This document shows positions 45,621-54,533 of a DNA stretch of 64,000 nt, one piece after another. The notes under the pieces were generated by a model. It did no database searches, was not told the DNA's origin, and worked only from the letters and a program-made list of their open reading frames with translations. Where the stretch lies: NCBI RefSeq assembly GCF_040182365.1, contig NZ_CP144460.1:1550001-1614000 (forward strand), written 5' to 3'. The position numbers and the translations under genes are program-made. The DNA comes from Xanthomonas sp. 10-10 (GTDB lineage: Bacteria; Pseudomonadota; Gammaproteobacteria; Xanthomonadales; Xanthomonadaceae). Position 1 is the stretch's first letter; each line of letters begins with the position of its first letter.

Positions 45621-45878
45621 TTACTTGTCGCCGTCTTCCGGCAGGGCGACAGAAATATCCAGCACGTCGTGCTCGCCGTCCTTGACCAGATCAACCCGCA
45701 CCGCATCGGCGTCGATGTTGACGTACTTCTTGATCACTTCCAGCAATTCGCGCTGCAGCAGCGGCAGGTAATCCGGCCCGCCACGGTGGTTGCGCTCCTG
45801 CGCAATGATGATCTGCAGGCGGTTCTTGGCCGTCTCGGCGGTGTTCTTCTTGCTCTTGAGAAAATCGAGCAGGCCCAT
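45621..45878 (-). CDS. minE: Cell division topological specificity factor MinE
   Basis: An 85-residue MinE that stimulates MinD ATPase and drives pole-to-pole oscillation. The N-terminal membrane-targeting helix [12 protein letters not shown] is followed by the MinD-interacting helix [13 protein letters not shown] (residues 17-29). The topological specificity domain includes [15 protein letters not shown]. The length is typical (about 88). It starts two bases after the minD stop, so it is translationally linked. Fourth in the operon GNAT-minC-minD-minE. Confidence 0.97.
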   Translation of the reverse strand: MGLLDFLKSKKNTAETAKNRLQIIIAQERNHRGGPDYLPLLQRELLEVIKKYVNIDADAVRVDLVKDGEHDVLDISVALPEDGDK

Positions 45879-45880
45879 GC

Positions 45881-46690
45881 TTAGCCTCCGAACAGCTTGC
45901 TGAAGAAGCCTTTCTTCTCCACGGATGTGAATCGCATCGGGCGCTCTTCGCCCATGATGCGGGCGACCGCGTCGTCGTAGGCCTGGCCGGCCGGGGACTC
46001 GGCATCCAGGATCACCGGCTCGCCCTTGTTGGAAGCGTTGAGCACGTCGCCGGATTCGGGAATCACGCCGATGGCCTTGAGCCCCAGCACTTCTTCCACG
46101 TCGGTGATGCTGAGCATCTCGCCGCCTTCCACGCGGCCCGGGCTGTAGCGGGTCAGCAGCAGGAACGCCGGCACCGTCTTGCCTTCCTCGGCCTTGCGGG
46201 TCTTGGAATCGAGCAGGCCGATGATGCGGTCCGAGTCGCGCACCGAAGACACTTCCGGGTTCACCACCACGACGGCGCGGTCGGCGAAGTACATCGACAG
46301 GAACGCGCCCTTTTCGATACCGGCCGGCGAGTCGCACACGATGTATTCGAAGCCGTCGGCGGCCAGGTCCTTGAGCACCTTCTCCACGCCGTCCTGGGTC
46401 AGCGCATCCTTGTCGCGGGTCTGCGAGGCGGCCAGCACGTACAGGTTGTCGAAGCGCTTGTCCTTGATCAGCGACTGCTTGAGCGTGGCTTCGCCGTGCA
46501 CGACGTTGACGAAGTCGTACACCACGCGCCGCTCGCAGCCCATGATCAGGTCCAGGTTGCGCAGACCGACGTCGAAGTCGATGACGGCGACCTTCTTGCC
46601 GCGCCGCGCCAGCCCGCAGGCCAGGCTCGCGCTGGTGGTGGTCTTGCCAACGCCGCCCTTGCCGGAGGTGACTACGATGATTTCAGCCAA
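45881..46690 (-). CDS. minD: Septum site-determining ATPase MinD
   Basis: A 269-residue MinD ATPase that binds the membrane and carries MinC to block polar septa. The deviant Walker A motif [15 protein letters not shown] is at residues 10-24, with the switch regions [12 protein letters not shown] and [11 protein letters not shown]. The C-terminal amphipathic membrane anchor is [13 protein letters not shown]. The length matches E. coli MinD (270). It begins 36 bp after minC and is followed two bases later by minE. Confidence 0.98.
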   Translation of the reverse strand: MAEIIVVTSGKGGVGKTTTSASLACGLARRGKKVAVIDFDVGLRNLDLIMGCERRVVYDFVNVVHGEATLKQSLIKDKRFDNLYVLAASQTRDKDALTQDGVEKVLKDLAADGFEYIVCDSPAGIEKGAFLSMYFADRAVVVVNPEVSSVRDSDRIIGLLDSKTRKAEEGKTVPAFLLLTRYSPGRVEGGEMLSITDVEEVLGLKAIGVIPESGDVLNASNKGEPVILDAESPAGQAYDDAVARIMGEERPMRFTSVEKKGFFSKLFGG

Positions 46691-46726
46691 AGGATTTCTC
46701 CGAAATATTTCTGTGGTTGGGCTGCG

Positions 46727-47470
46727 TCAATCCAGCGCAGCGATCTTGATCTGATCCTGCTCCAGCCAGACCTGGACGGCCTTGCCACGCAGGTCCATGG
46801 GAACATCGTCCAGCACCTTGTAGTGGCCAGCGATGGCAACCAGTTCGGCGTGGAAGTCGCGGCAGAAGATGCGCGCGTCAGGGTTGCCCTGGGCGCCGGC
46901 CAACGCGCGGCCACGCAGGGTACCGTAGATATGGATGCTGCCGTCGGCGATGACCTCCGCCCCGGCGCCGACCGTATTGAGTACGGTCAGGTCGCAGTTT
47001 TCCGCATACAGCTGCTGGCCCGAGCGCACCGCGTTGCGTTGCATGCGACCCGGCGCCGGGCGCGCGACCGGCGCTGCGGGTTCGGCGCGTGCCGGCGGCG
47101 GCGGAGGTGGCGGGCTGACCGCAGTCGGTTCGTATTGCGCGCGGAACTTGGCCAGCAATGGCACGCCGAGCTGCTGGGAGAGCAGGTCGATCTCGCTGGT
47201 GCCGTAGGCCAGCGCCACCGGCAGCACCCCCGCAGCGCGCAGGCCATCCAGCAGCGCCTTGGCGGTGCTCACGTCCGGCACCTGCGACAGGCCGCCGAAA
47301 TCCAGGATCACTGCCGCCCGCCCGAACAGCTTGGGCGCCCGGGTCACGCGCTCGCGCATTTCCTGCACCAGGCGCGGCACATCCAGGGTGCGCACGCGCA
47401 GGTTGGCGATGCCCACCTGGCCGATCTTCAGTTCGCCGGCCTGTTCAAAATCCACATTCACACTCGACAC
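46727..47470 (-). CDS. minC: Septum site-determining protein MinC
   Basis: A 247-residue inhibitor of FtsZ assembly. The N-terminal FtsZ-inhibiting domain (residues 1-105) begins SSVNVDFEQAGELKIGQ. A proline-rich linker (SPPPPPPPARAEP) joins it to the C-terminal beta-helix, with signature QLYAENCDLTVLNTVGAGAEVIADGSIHIYG and RIFCRDFHAELVAIAG, which binds MinD. I propose a GTG start at 47470 with a G-rich site upstream; a second GTG three codons in is an alternative. The upstream GNAT gene stops two bases earlier, suggesting translational coupling. The gene order minC-minD-minE is standard. Confidence 0.95.
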   Translation of the reverse strand: MSSVNVDFEQAGELKIGQVGIANLRVRTLDVPRLVQEMRERVTRAPKLFGRAAVILDFGGLSQVPDVSTAKALLDGLRAAGVLPVALAYGTSEIDLLSQQLGVPLLAKFRAQYEPTAVSPPPPPPPARAEPAAPVARPAPGRMQRNAVRSGQQLYAENCDLTVLNTVGAGAEVIADGSIHIYGTLRGRALAGAQGNPDARIFCRDFHAELVAIAGHYKVLDDVPMDLRGKAVQVWLEQDQIKIAALD

Positions 47471-47472
47471 GC

Positions 47473-48072
47473 TCAGGCCCCCGTCGATGGATTGTCGGTG
47501 GCGGCGGCATGCCGCGGCCGGCCGACCCACGGCAAGTGCTCGGGCAACTTGCCGCCATAGGTCTCCTTGACCCACGGATAGCTGCTCATGTCCTTCATCA
47601 GCATGCTCGCGCGCACCTCCACGTCGGGCATGGTGTTCTGGCCCACTTCGCGGAAGCCGAAGCTGCCATGGAACAGCAGCGCCGCATCGGCGCCATGGTC
47701 CAGGAACACTTCGCAGGCCAGCTGCGGGTAGCGCAGCTCGGTGTAGCTCTGTACATCGGCATAGAACGCCCGCCCGACGCCACCGCCGCGACGGCGGCTG
47801 GCGACCACGATGCGGTCGATATAGAAAAATTCCGGGTGACGGTCCCGGAACCAGGCGAAATTGCTGCTGTCATGGGCACTGCCACTGCCGAACCCGACCA
47901 GGAAACCGGCCAGGTTGCCGTCGCGCTCGGCGACGCGGAAATATTCGGCATGCTCGTAGAAGCGTTGCAGCTTGTTTGAATCCAGCGGCAGGATCGCCAG
48001 TCCGGCATTGTTGTTCAGGGCCAGGACGGAATCGAGCTCGTGCTCGCGCACGTCGCGGATGACGATCGACAT
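47473..48072 (-). CDS. GNAT family N-acetyltransferase
   Basis: A 199-residue acetyltransferase. The acetyl-CoA fold is seen as FFYIDRIVVASRRRGGGVGRAFYADV (the R/Q-x-x-G-x-G/A loop is RRRGGGVG), with the final beta-strands LLFHGSFGFREVGQ. It would acetylate an amino group of a protein N-terminus, lysine or small molecule; the substrate is unknown. The start MSIVIRDVREHELDSV at 48072 has GGAG seven bases upstream. It is the first gene of the min operon, two bases before minC, which is a notable coupling of an acetyltransferase to division-site control. Confidence 0.9.
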   Translation of the reverse strand: MSIVIRDVREHELDSVLALNNNAGLAILPLDSNKLQRFYEHAEYFRVAERDGNLAGFLVGFGSGSAHDSSNFAWFRDRHPEFFYIDRIVVASRRRGGGVGRAFYADVQSYTELRYPQLACEVFLDHGADAALLFHGSFGFREVGQNTMPDVEVRASMLMKDMSSYPWVKETYGGKLPEHLPWVGRPRHAAATDNPSTGA

Positions 48073-48304
48073 TGGGACTCCGTGGGGTAACGCTCTCGAC
48101 CCGAAATCGGATCTGCGTCGGATTATTGCATGCGTGGCCTGAAGCGGCGACCCGCCGCGTGCACCACGGCGGGCAAGCCGCCTTCGCGCCAAGGCGGCGC
48201 GCAGGCGCAAACCCGGCCTTGCCGGCAGGCGCGTGCAGGCGCACACGTGCATGCATGACTTCCGGCAAGAGGGCAACGCCGGCGCTTGGGCCTAAGATGC
48301 CAGC

Positions 48305-49498
48305 ATGTTGGGATACCTCAGTCATACGCGCGTCCTGCGCTTCGCCGGCCTGTTCACCTGGGCGATGATCGCCATGCCCTTGGTGTTCATCTACTGGGCG
48401 CCCGCCGAAGAGGGCGATCACCGCAGCGTGCTGGAGGCGGCCACGATGTCGGCGTTCTTCGTCGGCTTTGGGGGCAGCTATTTCTGGCTGACGCGCGGCT
48501 TGAGCAGCGGCGGCCATGCGCATTGGTACGACCGGCTGATCCTGCTGCTGCTCACGGTCTGCGCGCTGGCGGTCAGCTATCTCACCCGAACCGGCCTCGG
48601 CAGTATCTTGATGATGGTGGCTGCCGGGGTGATCCCCTGGCTGCTGCCGCTCCGTGTGGGCGTGGTGTGGCTGGTGCTGAGCCAGTTGGCGGTGCTGCCG
48701 GTCTACCATCTGCTGCTCGGGTTCCCGGTCTCCGGCGCCCTGATGCAGTCGCTGCTGTACGGCGGGTTTTCGATGTTCATCTTCGTCACCAGCCTGGTCG
48801 CCCGGCAACAGACCGAAGCACGCGAAGAACAGCGCCGGCTCAACGCCGAACTGCGCGCCACCCGCGCGCTCCTGGCCGAAAGCGCGCGTATCAACGAGCG
48901 CACCCGCATCTCGCGCGAGCTGCATGATCTGCTCGGCCACCATCTCACCGCGCTCAGCCTCAACCTGGAGGTGGCCGGCCACATCACCGACGGCCAGGCG
49001 CAGGAGCACGTGCGCCAGGCCCACACCCTGGCCAAGCTGCTGCTCACCGACGTGCGCGAGGCGGTCAGCCATTTGCGCGACAGCGGGGCCATCGATCTGG
49101 AGGCAGCGCTGCGCCCGCTGGTGACCCAGGTTCCCTCGCTGGACATCCACCTGGATATCGCCCAGCCGTTGACCCTGGACGACCCCGAGCGGGCGCATGT
49201 GCTGTTGCGCTGCACCCAGGAAATCATCACCAACGCGGTGCGCCACGCCGGCGCGCGCAATCTGTGGATTCAGGTGCGGCGCGACGCGGACACCGTGCTG
49301 ATCGACGCCCGCGACGACGGCCATGGCGCCGATGCGGTGGCGCCCGGCAACGGCCTGCGCGGCATGCGCGAGCGGCTCAGCCAGTATGGTGGGAAGCTGG
49401 AAATCCAAACCCGGCGCGGCGACGGCTTCGGCCTGCGCATCTGCGTTCCAGGCGCGCCGGCACTGATGCCTGCGGCCGTTACCCAAGGAGTGTTCTAG
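48305..49498 (+). CDS. DesK/NarX-type sensor histidine kinase
   Basis: A 397-residue kinase of the HisKA_3 subfamily. Six hydrophobic segments occupy about residues 10-175 (no large sensor loop), so it may sense within the membrane, like DesK. The phosphorylated His is in TRISRELHDLLGHHLTALSL near residue 212. The HATPase domain has the N-box QEIITNAVRHAGA, DARDDGHG and GNGLRGMRERL. Its stop TAG and the regulator ATG are adjacent (TAGATG), so they form one operon. The stimulus is unknown. Confidence 0.92.
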   Translation: MLGYLSHTRVLRFAGLFTWAMIAMPLVFIYWAPAEEGDHRSVLEAATMSAFFVGFGGSYFWLTRGLSSGGHAHWYDRLILLLLTVCALAVSYLTRTGLGSILMMVAAGVIPWLLPLRVGVVWLVLSQLAVLPVYHLLLGFPVSGALMQSLLYGGFSMFIFVTSLVARQQTEAREEQRRLNAELRATRALLAESARINERTRISRELHDLLGHHLTALSLNLEVAGHITDGQAQEHVRQAHTLAKLLLTDVREAVSHLRDSGAIDLEAALRPLVTQVPSLDIHLDIAQPLTLDDPERAHVLLRCTQEIITNAVRHAGARNLWIQVRRDADTVLIDARDDGHGADAVAPGNGLRGMRERLSQYGGKLEIQTRRGDGFGLRICVPGAPALMPAAVTQGVF

Positions 49499-50140
49499 AT
49501 GATCCGTGTCTGCCTGGTCGACGACCAAACCCTGGTGCGCCAGGGGATCCGCTCGCTGCTGGCGCTGGATAACGGCATCGAGGTGGTGGCCGAGGCCTCG
49601 GATGGCAAGCAGGCGGTGGAGCAGATTCCGCAGATCCAGCCGGATGTGGTGCTGATGGACATGCGCATGCCGGTGATGTCCGGTCTGGAAGCCCTGCAGA
49701 TGCTGTCGCGCAACGGCACCCTGCCGCCGACCATCATCCTGACCACCTTCGACGACGACCAGCTGGTGCTGGCCGGGCTCAAGGCCGGCGCCAAGGGCTA
49801 CCTGCTCAAGGATGTCTCGCTGGAACAGCTGGTCGGCGCGATCCGCACCGTGGCCGATGGCGGCTCGCTGGTGCAGCCGGCGGTCACCCAGCGCCTGCTG
49901 TCGGGCCTGGAGCACATGCGTAACGAATTCGTCAGCCTGGACCGGCCCGATCCGCTGACCGATCGCGAGACCGAGATCCTGCGGCTGATGGCCAGCGGCT
50001 TCTCCAACAAGGAGATCGCCAATTCGCTGGGCGTGGCCGAGGGCACCATCAAGAATCATGTGTCCAACATCCTGTCCAAGCTCGGCGTACGCGACCGTAC
50101 CCGCGCGGTGCTGAAGGCGTTCGAGCTGCAATTGGTCTGA
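49499..50140 (+). CDS. LuxR/NarL-family response regulator
   Basis: A 213-residue response regulator paired with the preceding kinase. The receiver domain has the acidic pair in LVDDQ, the phosphorylation site Asp54 in VVLMDMRMPVMSG, the Thr in ILTTFDDDQ and the Lys in GYLLKDVS. The LuxR-type helix-turn-helix reads LTDRETEILRLMASGFSNKE and EGTIKNHVSNILSKLGVRDR. The start follows the kinase stop directly. No target gene is obvious; the nearest downstream gene is 362 bp away on the same strand. Confidence 0.94.
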   Translation: MIRVCLVDDQTLVRQGIRSLLALDNGIEVVAEASDGKQAVEQIPQIQPDVVLMDMRMPVMSGLEALQMLSRNGTLPPTIILTTFDDDQLVLAGLKAGAKGYLLKDVSLEQLVGAIRTVADGGSLVQPAVTQRLLSGLEHMRNEFVSLDRPDPLTDRETEILRLMASGFSNKEIANSLGVAEGTIKNHVSNILSKLGVRDRTRAVLKAFELQLV

Positions 50141-50502
50141 CGGCCGGGCCGTCGCAATGCGCTGACGTTCAAGGAGATTGCGGCCTGACGTGGCGTCGCG
50201 GTCCTAGACCCTCGTGACGCGATTGCGCCGCGCCGGGCGCACGGCGATACGGCCGTTCGTACCTCTGACTGATGCGGCATCACACGCACGCAGCGCACGA
50301 TGTGCATGATGACTGCGCGCGATCGGCGCAAACCCTTGCGCAGGCTGGGATTGCGCAGTTTCGCAACGGCGTTGCGCGCGCTGGATGACACCGCAAGACC
50401 GCGCTACCCGTCGCACAACTGAACATCTTTCTCGAAGCCTGCTAGGATGGTGGCTTCGCTTCACTCAACCCGGCCGTGGGATCGGCCCCGGAGACCTCCT
50501 GA
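50141..50502. other. Intergenic region before the SRPBCC-type gene
   Basis: 362 bp with no credible gene. It holds a promoter candidate for the downstream gene (listed separately) and no hairpin that would clearly end the two-component operon. Confidence 0.45.
50420..50448 (+). promoter_or_regulatory. Putative promoter of the SRPBCC-type gene
   Basis: TGAACA (50420-50425) and TAGGAT (50443-50448) are spaced 17 bases apart, about 55 bp before the start codon. The -10 box has the same TAGGAT form seen before two other genes here (17074, 42829). Confidence 0.4.
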
Positions 50503-51681
50503 ATGACCCGTATTATCGAGTTCCTGATCGCCTTGGGGATCGTGGCTGGCTTGTTTGTCGTGGTGGGCTTGGTGTTGCCCTCGGAGCGGCAGATGTCCGA
50601 GAGTGTTGAGACCAACCGCAGAATGACGATTGTTTACGACACCGTGAACAGCTTCCGTCGTTTCAAGGATTGGAACCCGCTTGTGCTGCGTGACCCGAAG
50701 ATCCAGCTGAAGCTGGCCGGCCCGGAAGAGGGCAAGGGTGCACGCGTCGAATACAGCTCCACCGAGGGCTATATCGGCAACGGCAGCTGGGAAATCAAAA
50801 ACACCGTCAAGAACGAGCGTGTTGAGATCGCGATCGAAGATCCCACAAAGGGCTACGACAAGGTCACCAATTTCACCCTGGCTCCGACCGGCAAGAACAA
50901 CAAGAACGTCAAGATCACCCAGGATTACAGCGTCAAGTACGGCTGGAACCTGTTCGGTCGTTATGCCGGCCTGTATGTCAGCCGCCACGTGGGCGACGAC
51001 CTGAAGCTGGGTCTGTCGCGTCTGGCCACCGCACTGGCAACCGTGCCGAACTTCGACTACCGCGCGCAGCTGGACGGCAAGCCGGTGTTGAGCGATCTCA
51101 AGCTCGTCGATGTGCCGGCCGAGGACCTATTGGTCGTCACCGCAGGCAACATCGATCGTGACAACGAGACGATCAAGAAGTCGATCAAGGACAACCAGGA
51201 GTGGATCAAGCGCGTGATGGACGCCAACGGCCTGGAAGCTGCTGGTCCGGTCCGGATCGTCACCACCGACTTTGCCACCGACAAGTACGCGTTCGACGTC
51301 GTGCAGCCGGTCCGCAAGCGTGCCGGTGGTGCGCCGAAGGCCGATGCCAAGACCGACACCGCCAAGACCGATGCCAAGAAGGACGACGCCGCTGCTGCGC
51401 CGGTCGACGCGACGCCGGTTGCCGCAACGGGCGAAGAGCTCAAGCTCAACATCCCGTCCGAAGCGCCGGTGAAGTACGAGCGCACCAAGGCGCACCGTTC
51501 GGCATTTGCAACCTACGCAGGTCACATGGCCGGCCTGGACGCAGTGCGTAGTTCCCTGCGTGCCTGGGCTGCCACCAGCGGCAACGACGTGACCGAGCGT
51601 CCGTACGAGTCGTGGAAGGGCGGCGTGGACAAGTCGTTTACGCAGGACGGTACCTACGACGTCTACTGGGCCATCAAGTAA
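50503..51681 (+). CDS. Membrane-anchored SRPBCC/polyketide cyclase-like protein
   Basis: A 392-residue protein. It starts with one hydrophobic helix (IEFLIALGIVAGLFVVVGLV, residues 5-24), most likely a signal anchor, with the rest periplasmic. Residues of about 30-175 look like an SRPBCC (polyketide cyclase/START-like) lipid- or ligand-binding domain: FRRFKDWNPLVLRDPKIQ and a later KYGWNLFGRYAGLY. The second half, about residues 180-390, resembles a GyrI-like effector-binding fold, with an Ala/Lys/Asp-rich linker (PKADAKTDTAKTDAKKDD) in it. Ligand unknown. A strong terminator follows. The monocistronic layout suggests high expression, but this is inference. Confidence 0.72.
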   Translation: MTRIIEFLIALGIVAGLFVVVGLVLPSERQMSESVETNRRMTIVYDTVNSFRRFKDWNPLVLRDPKIQLKLAGPEEGKGARVEYSSTEGYIGNGSWEIKNTVKNERVEIAIEDPTKGYDKVTNFTLAPTGKNNKNVKITQDYSVKYGWNLFGRYAGLYVSRHVGDDLKLGLSRLATALATVPNFDYRAQLDGKPVLSDLKLVDVPAEDLLVVTAGNIDRDNETIKKSIKDNQEWIKRVMDANGLEAAGPVRIVTTDFATDKYAFDVVQPVRKRAGGAPKADAKTDTAKTDAKKDDAAAAPVDATPVAATGEELKLNIPSEAPVKYERTKAHRSAFATYAGHMAGLDAVRSSLRAWAATSGNDVTERPYESWKGGVDKSFTQDGTYDVYWAIK

Positions 51682-51711
51682 TCGCTTTACTACGATGATG
51701 TGATCCAGACG

Positions 51712-51747
51712 AAAACGCGCCGCAGTCTTGCGGCGCGTTTTTTTTTT
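51712..51747 (+). terminator. Intrinsic terminator after the SRPBCC-type gene
   Basis: A 13-bp stem (AAAACGCGCCGCA / TGCGGCGCGTTTT) with a 4-base loop and ten T residues, 30 bp after the stop codon. Confidence 0.96.
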
Positions 51748-51777
51748 GCGCCACGGCGCTGCCAGGAAGTTGCCCGT

Positions 51778-52149
51778 ATGTCTTTGCTCGATCGTCGCAA
51801 GAAACATCCCTCGTTGCTGGCCTTTCTTGGCGGCTTGCTGGCCGCCGTCGCCGTGGGGTTGTCGGCCTATGCCTCGCATGGCGTAACCGACGCGCTGGTG
51901 CAGTCGCGGCTGCAACTGGCGTCGCTGTACGCCTTCGGTCATGGCGCCGTGCTGGTTGTGCTGGGTGCCACCGAGACACGTGCGTTCGGACGGGTCGGCC
52001 TGTACCTGTTGCTGCTCGGTACGTTGCTGTTTGCCGGCAGCCTGGTCGGTGGTGCCTTGCTGCACTGGCCGACCAGCCTGGCACCGATCGGCGGCATCAG
52101 TCTGATGCTGGGCTGGGTGGTGCTGGCGATCGGCGCGTTGCGGCGCTGA
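51778..52149 (+). CDS. DUF423 family small membrane protein
   Basis: A 123-residue inner-membrane protein with four predicted helices, matching the DUF423 (YgdD-like) family: GGLLAAVAVGLSAYASHGV near the N-terminus, LASLYAFGHGAVLVVLG, then LLLLGTLLFAGSLVGGALL and GGISLMLGWVVLAIGALRR. Function is unknown across the family. The start at 51778 follows CAGGAAG; the frame open to 51700 runs back into the terminator. The glycosylase gene begins one base after its stop, so the two are probably one transcript. Confidence 0.88.
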   Translation: MSLLDRRKKHPSLLAFLGGLLAAVAVGLSAYASHGVTDALVQSRLQLASLYAFGHGAVLVVLGATETRAFGRVGLYLLLLGTLLFAGSLVGGALLHWPTSLAPIGGISLMLGWVVLAIGALRR

Positions 52150-52150
52150 G

Positions 52151-52825
52151 ATGCCACGTCATGTCCGCGGATTCGATGTGGAGGCGGCGTTCGCGCAGTT
52201 GAGCCGGCGCGACCGCGCGCTGGGCGCGTGGATGAAGCGTATCGGTCCCATCGCGCCGCAGCCGGGCTGGCGCAAACCGTTCGACCCGGTAGACGCATTG
52301 GCGCGTGCCATCCTGTTCCAGCAACTGAGCGGCAAGGCCGCGTCCACGATCGTGGCGCGGGTAGAGGCGGCGATCGGATCGAACCGGCTGCACGCCGACA
52401 CCCTGGGGCGCGTGGACGATGCCGGCTTGCGTGCCTGCGGTGTGTCCGGCAACAAGGCGCTGGCACTGCGCGATCTTGCCCGGCGCGAAGCGCTGGGTGA
52501 AATCCCCTCGCTGCGCAAACTCGCCTTCATGGAAGACGATGCGATCGTCGAAGCGCTGGTACCGGTACGCGGCATCGGCCGCTGGACGGTGGAAATGATG
52601 CTGATGTTCCGCCTGGGCCGCCCGGACCTGCTGCCCATCGACGACCTGGGCGTGCGCAAAGGCGCTCAGCGCGTGGACAAACAGGAGCAGATGCCCACGC
52701 CCAGGGAGCTTGCCGAGCGTGGGCAACGGTGGGGCCCGTACCGCACCTACGCTGCGTTTTATCTGTGGAAGATCGCCGACTTCAGCGTCGCGACCAAAGT
52801 GCCGACCCCGCGCTCGCAGGAGTAG
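52151..52825 (+). CDS. DNA-3-methyladenine glycosylase II-type enzyme (AlkA-like)
   Basis: A 224-residue HhH-GPD superfamily base-excision glycosylase, expected to remove alkylated purines. The helix-hairpin-helix reads LVPVRGIGRWTVEMMLMF, and the catalytic Asp is in LLPIDDLGVRKGAQR. An early conserved segment is DALARAILFQQLSGKAASTIV. It lacks the N-terminal domain of E. coli AlkA, as do many short bacterial members (YfjP-type). It is arranged in an apparent operon with the DUF423 gene (1-bp gap). No Ada or SOS box is visible in front. Confidence 0.92.
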   Translation: MPRHVRGFDVEAAFAQLSRRDRALGAWMKRIGPIAPQPGWRKPFDPVDALARAILFQQLSGKAASTIVARVEAAIGSNRLHADTLGRVDDAGLRACGVSGNKALALRDLARREALGEIPSLRKLAFMEDDAIVEALVPVRGIGRWTVEMMLMFRLGRPDLLPIDDLGVRKGAQRVDKQEQMPTPRELAERGQRWGPYRTYAAFYLWKIADFSVATKVPTPRSQE

Positions 52826-52931
52826 GTGCACCGGGTGGATGTACAGGCGCGCACGCCGGCGCGAGCGGGCCGGGCGTTATCAGTTGTCAGGGGTGTCCCG
52901 GGCGCCGGCAATGGCCGGTTCCCGGCGTTGC

Positions 52932-54365
52932 TCAGCCAGGCAGGTACTTGTCCCACAAGTGGTTGCGGAAGCGACGCCCGGGATCGATGTTACTTTTGAG
53001 GCTCGCAAAAGACCCGGCTTCCGGGTAAGCGGCGTCAAATTGCTGCTGGCTGGCATGCAACCGGTAGGGTAGGTAGTAGCGGCCGCCATGCGCCAGCGTC
53101 GCATCGATCAACTGCCGGGTCCAGGCCACCGTTGCCTTGTCAGGCGAGCTGCCGCTGCGCTGCTTGTAATAAAGCACGAAGGAAAACACCGGCTGCGGTG
53201 CCCAGCGCAACAGCGACACCGTATCGGCAGGCGAGTGGCGGATCGAGATATTGAGTGCGTTGACATCGTGGCGGCGCAGGATTGCGGCCATTTCGCGCGC
53301 GAATGCGGTAAATGCAGGCACCGGAACGAAATATTCCTGCAGCAGATAGGTGGACATGCGCCGCGTGCGCGGTTCCAGCGAGCGTGCATCCAGGCTGGCC
53401 TGGCAATTGCGACGCATCACCGCCGGCATCTGCAACAGCGGCGCGGTCTGATAGCGCTCGCGCAGCGACTTACCCAGCGGCAGTTCCGATGCCGCCCAGA
53501 TCAGATTCTGTTCGCGGGAGTAGTCCAGGTCGCGCGGAATCAGGCGCCTGGCATCGGTTGGCGGGGCATCGCTGCTGACCCAGGTCACCGCCAAGGGGCG
53601 ATCAAAGTGCGGCGGCGTCAGGTCGGCATTGTGCATCACCGCCAGTGGGTCGGCGGCGATGCGGTCGGCGAAGAAGGCGGGGTAATCGTCCAGCGCCACT
53701 GGTTCCACCCGTCGCTCCAGCATGTCGTTGAGTGTCAGCGACAACTCCACTTCGGTGACCACGCCGAGCCCGCCGTAGCCGCCAATGACAGCGGCGAACA
53801 GCGCCGGAGTGCGCGTGCGGTCGAGTTCGTTTATCTGGCCCCCTGCGTCCACCAGCTGCAAGGCATGCACCGTGTGCGCAATCGGCCCGGCATGCAGGTA
53901 GCGGCCATGGCAATTGACCCCGATCGAGCCACCGACGCTGAAGTTGCTGTAGCTCTGCATCACCGCGACCGCCAGGTCATGTGGATCGATCAGCTCCTGC
54001 ACGTCGCGCCAACGCATGCCGCTACGCACGCGGATGCGTCGGGCAGCGACATCCAGGTGCACCAGGCCGACCAGCTCGCGCAGGTCCAGATGCAGCGAAG
54101 AGGGCGAAGAGATTTGCCCTCCCATGCTGTAGCGCGCGCCGCCGATGGATACCGTGCCGGTACTGCCCTGTAGCAGGCTGACCACCTCGTCCACGATGCG
54201 CGGCCGCGCGATGCGTGCCACCGTGTTGCGATCGATGCCGGCAATATCGGTGACCTGCAGCGATGTGTCGGAGCGCTTGCCGCATCCGGGCGTGGTCAAT
54301 GCAACGCCGGCACCAAGGAGTGCGGCGGTGGCAGTGCGGCGCTGTCTATCGATGTGCTCGTCCAT
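52932..54365 (-). CDS. FAD-binding (PCMH-type) oxidoreductase with exported N-terminus
   Basis: A 477-residue flavoenzyme of the VAO/PCMH family, akin to aldono-lactone and sugar oxidases. The FAD segment includes STGTVSIGGARYSMGGQ and SNFSVGGSIGVNCHGR, followed by IGGYGGLGVVTEVEL. The N-terminus reads RQRRTATAALLGAGVAL then TTPGC, a pattern that fits a twin-arginine signal with a lipobox, so the folded flavoprotein may be exported and lipid-anchored. The C-terminal YLPYRLHASQQQF also belongs to the substrate domain. The start MDEHIDRQRR is at 54365. Substrate unknown. It is followed 107 bp downstream by the convergent AlkA-like gene. Confidence 0.8.
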   Translation of the reverse strand: MDEHIDRQRRTATAALLGAGVALTTPGCGKRSDTSLQVTDIAGIDRNTVARIARPRIVDEVVSLLQGSTGTVSIGGARYSMGGQISSPSSLHLDLRELVGLVHLDVAARRIRVRSGMRWRDVQELIDPHDLAVAVMQSYSNFSVGGSIGVNCHGRYLHAGPIAHTVHALQLVDAGGQINELDRTRTPALFAAVIGGYGGLGVVTEVELSLTLNDMLERRVEPVALDDYPAFFADRIAADPLAVMHNADLTPPHFDRPLAVTWVSSDAPPTDARRLIPRDLDYSREQNLIWAASELPLGKSLRERYQTAPLLQMPAVMRRNCQASLDARSLEPRTRRMSTYLLQEYFVPVPAFTAFAREMAAILRRHDVNALNISIRHSPADTVSLLRWAPQPVFSFVLYYKQRSGSSPDKATVAWTRQLIDATLAHGGRYYLPYRLHASQQQFDAAYPEAGSFASLKSNIDPGRRFRNHLWDKYLPG

Positions 54366-54533
54366 AAGCGGATGTTTCCAGCAGGGTTGGGAATCAGGTG
54401 ACGGCCGGCGGCGGCCTGTCGAGTGGTGCGTCGGACCACGGCCAGGGGATTTGCAGGCAATGGAGATGATGGCGACGCAGCGCGCGCTCACGCGTTGGAG
54501 CTGTCGTCGCAATGACACAGAGTGCGGCAGGCC

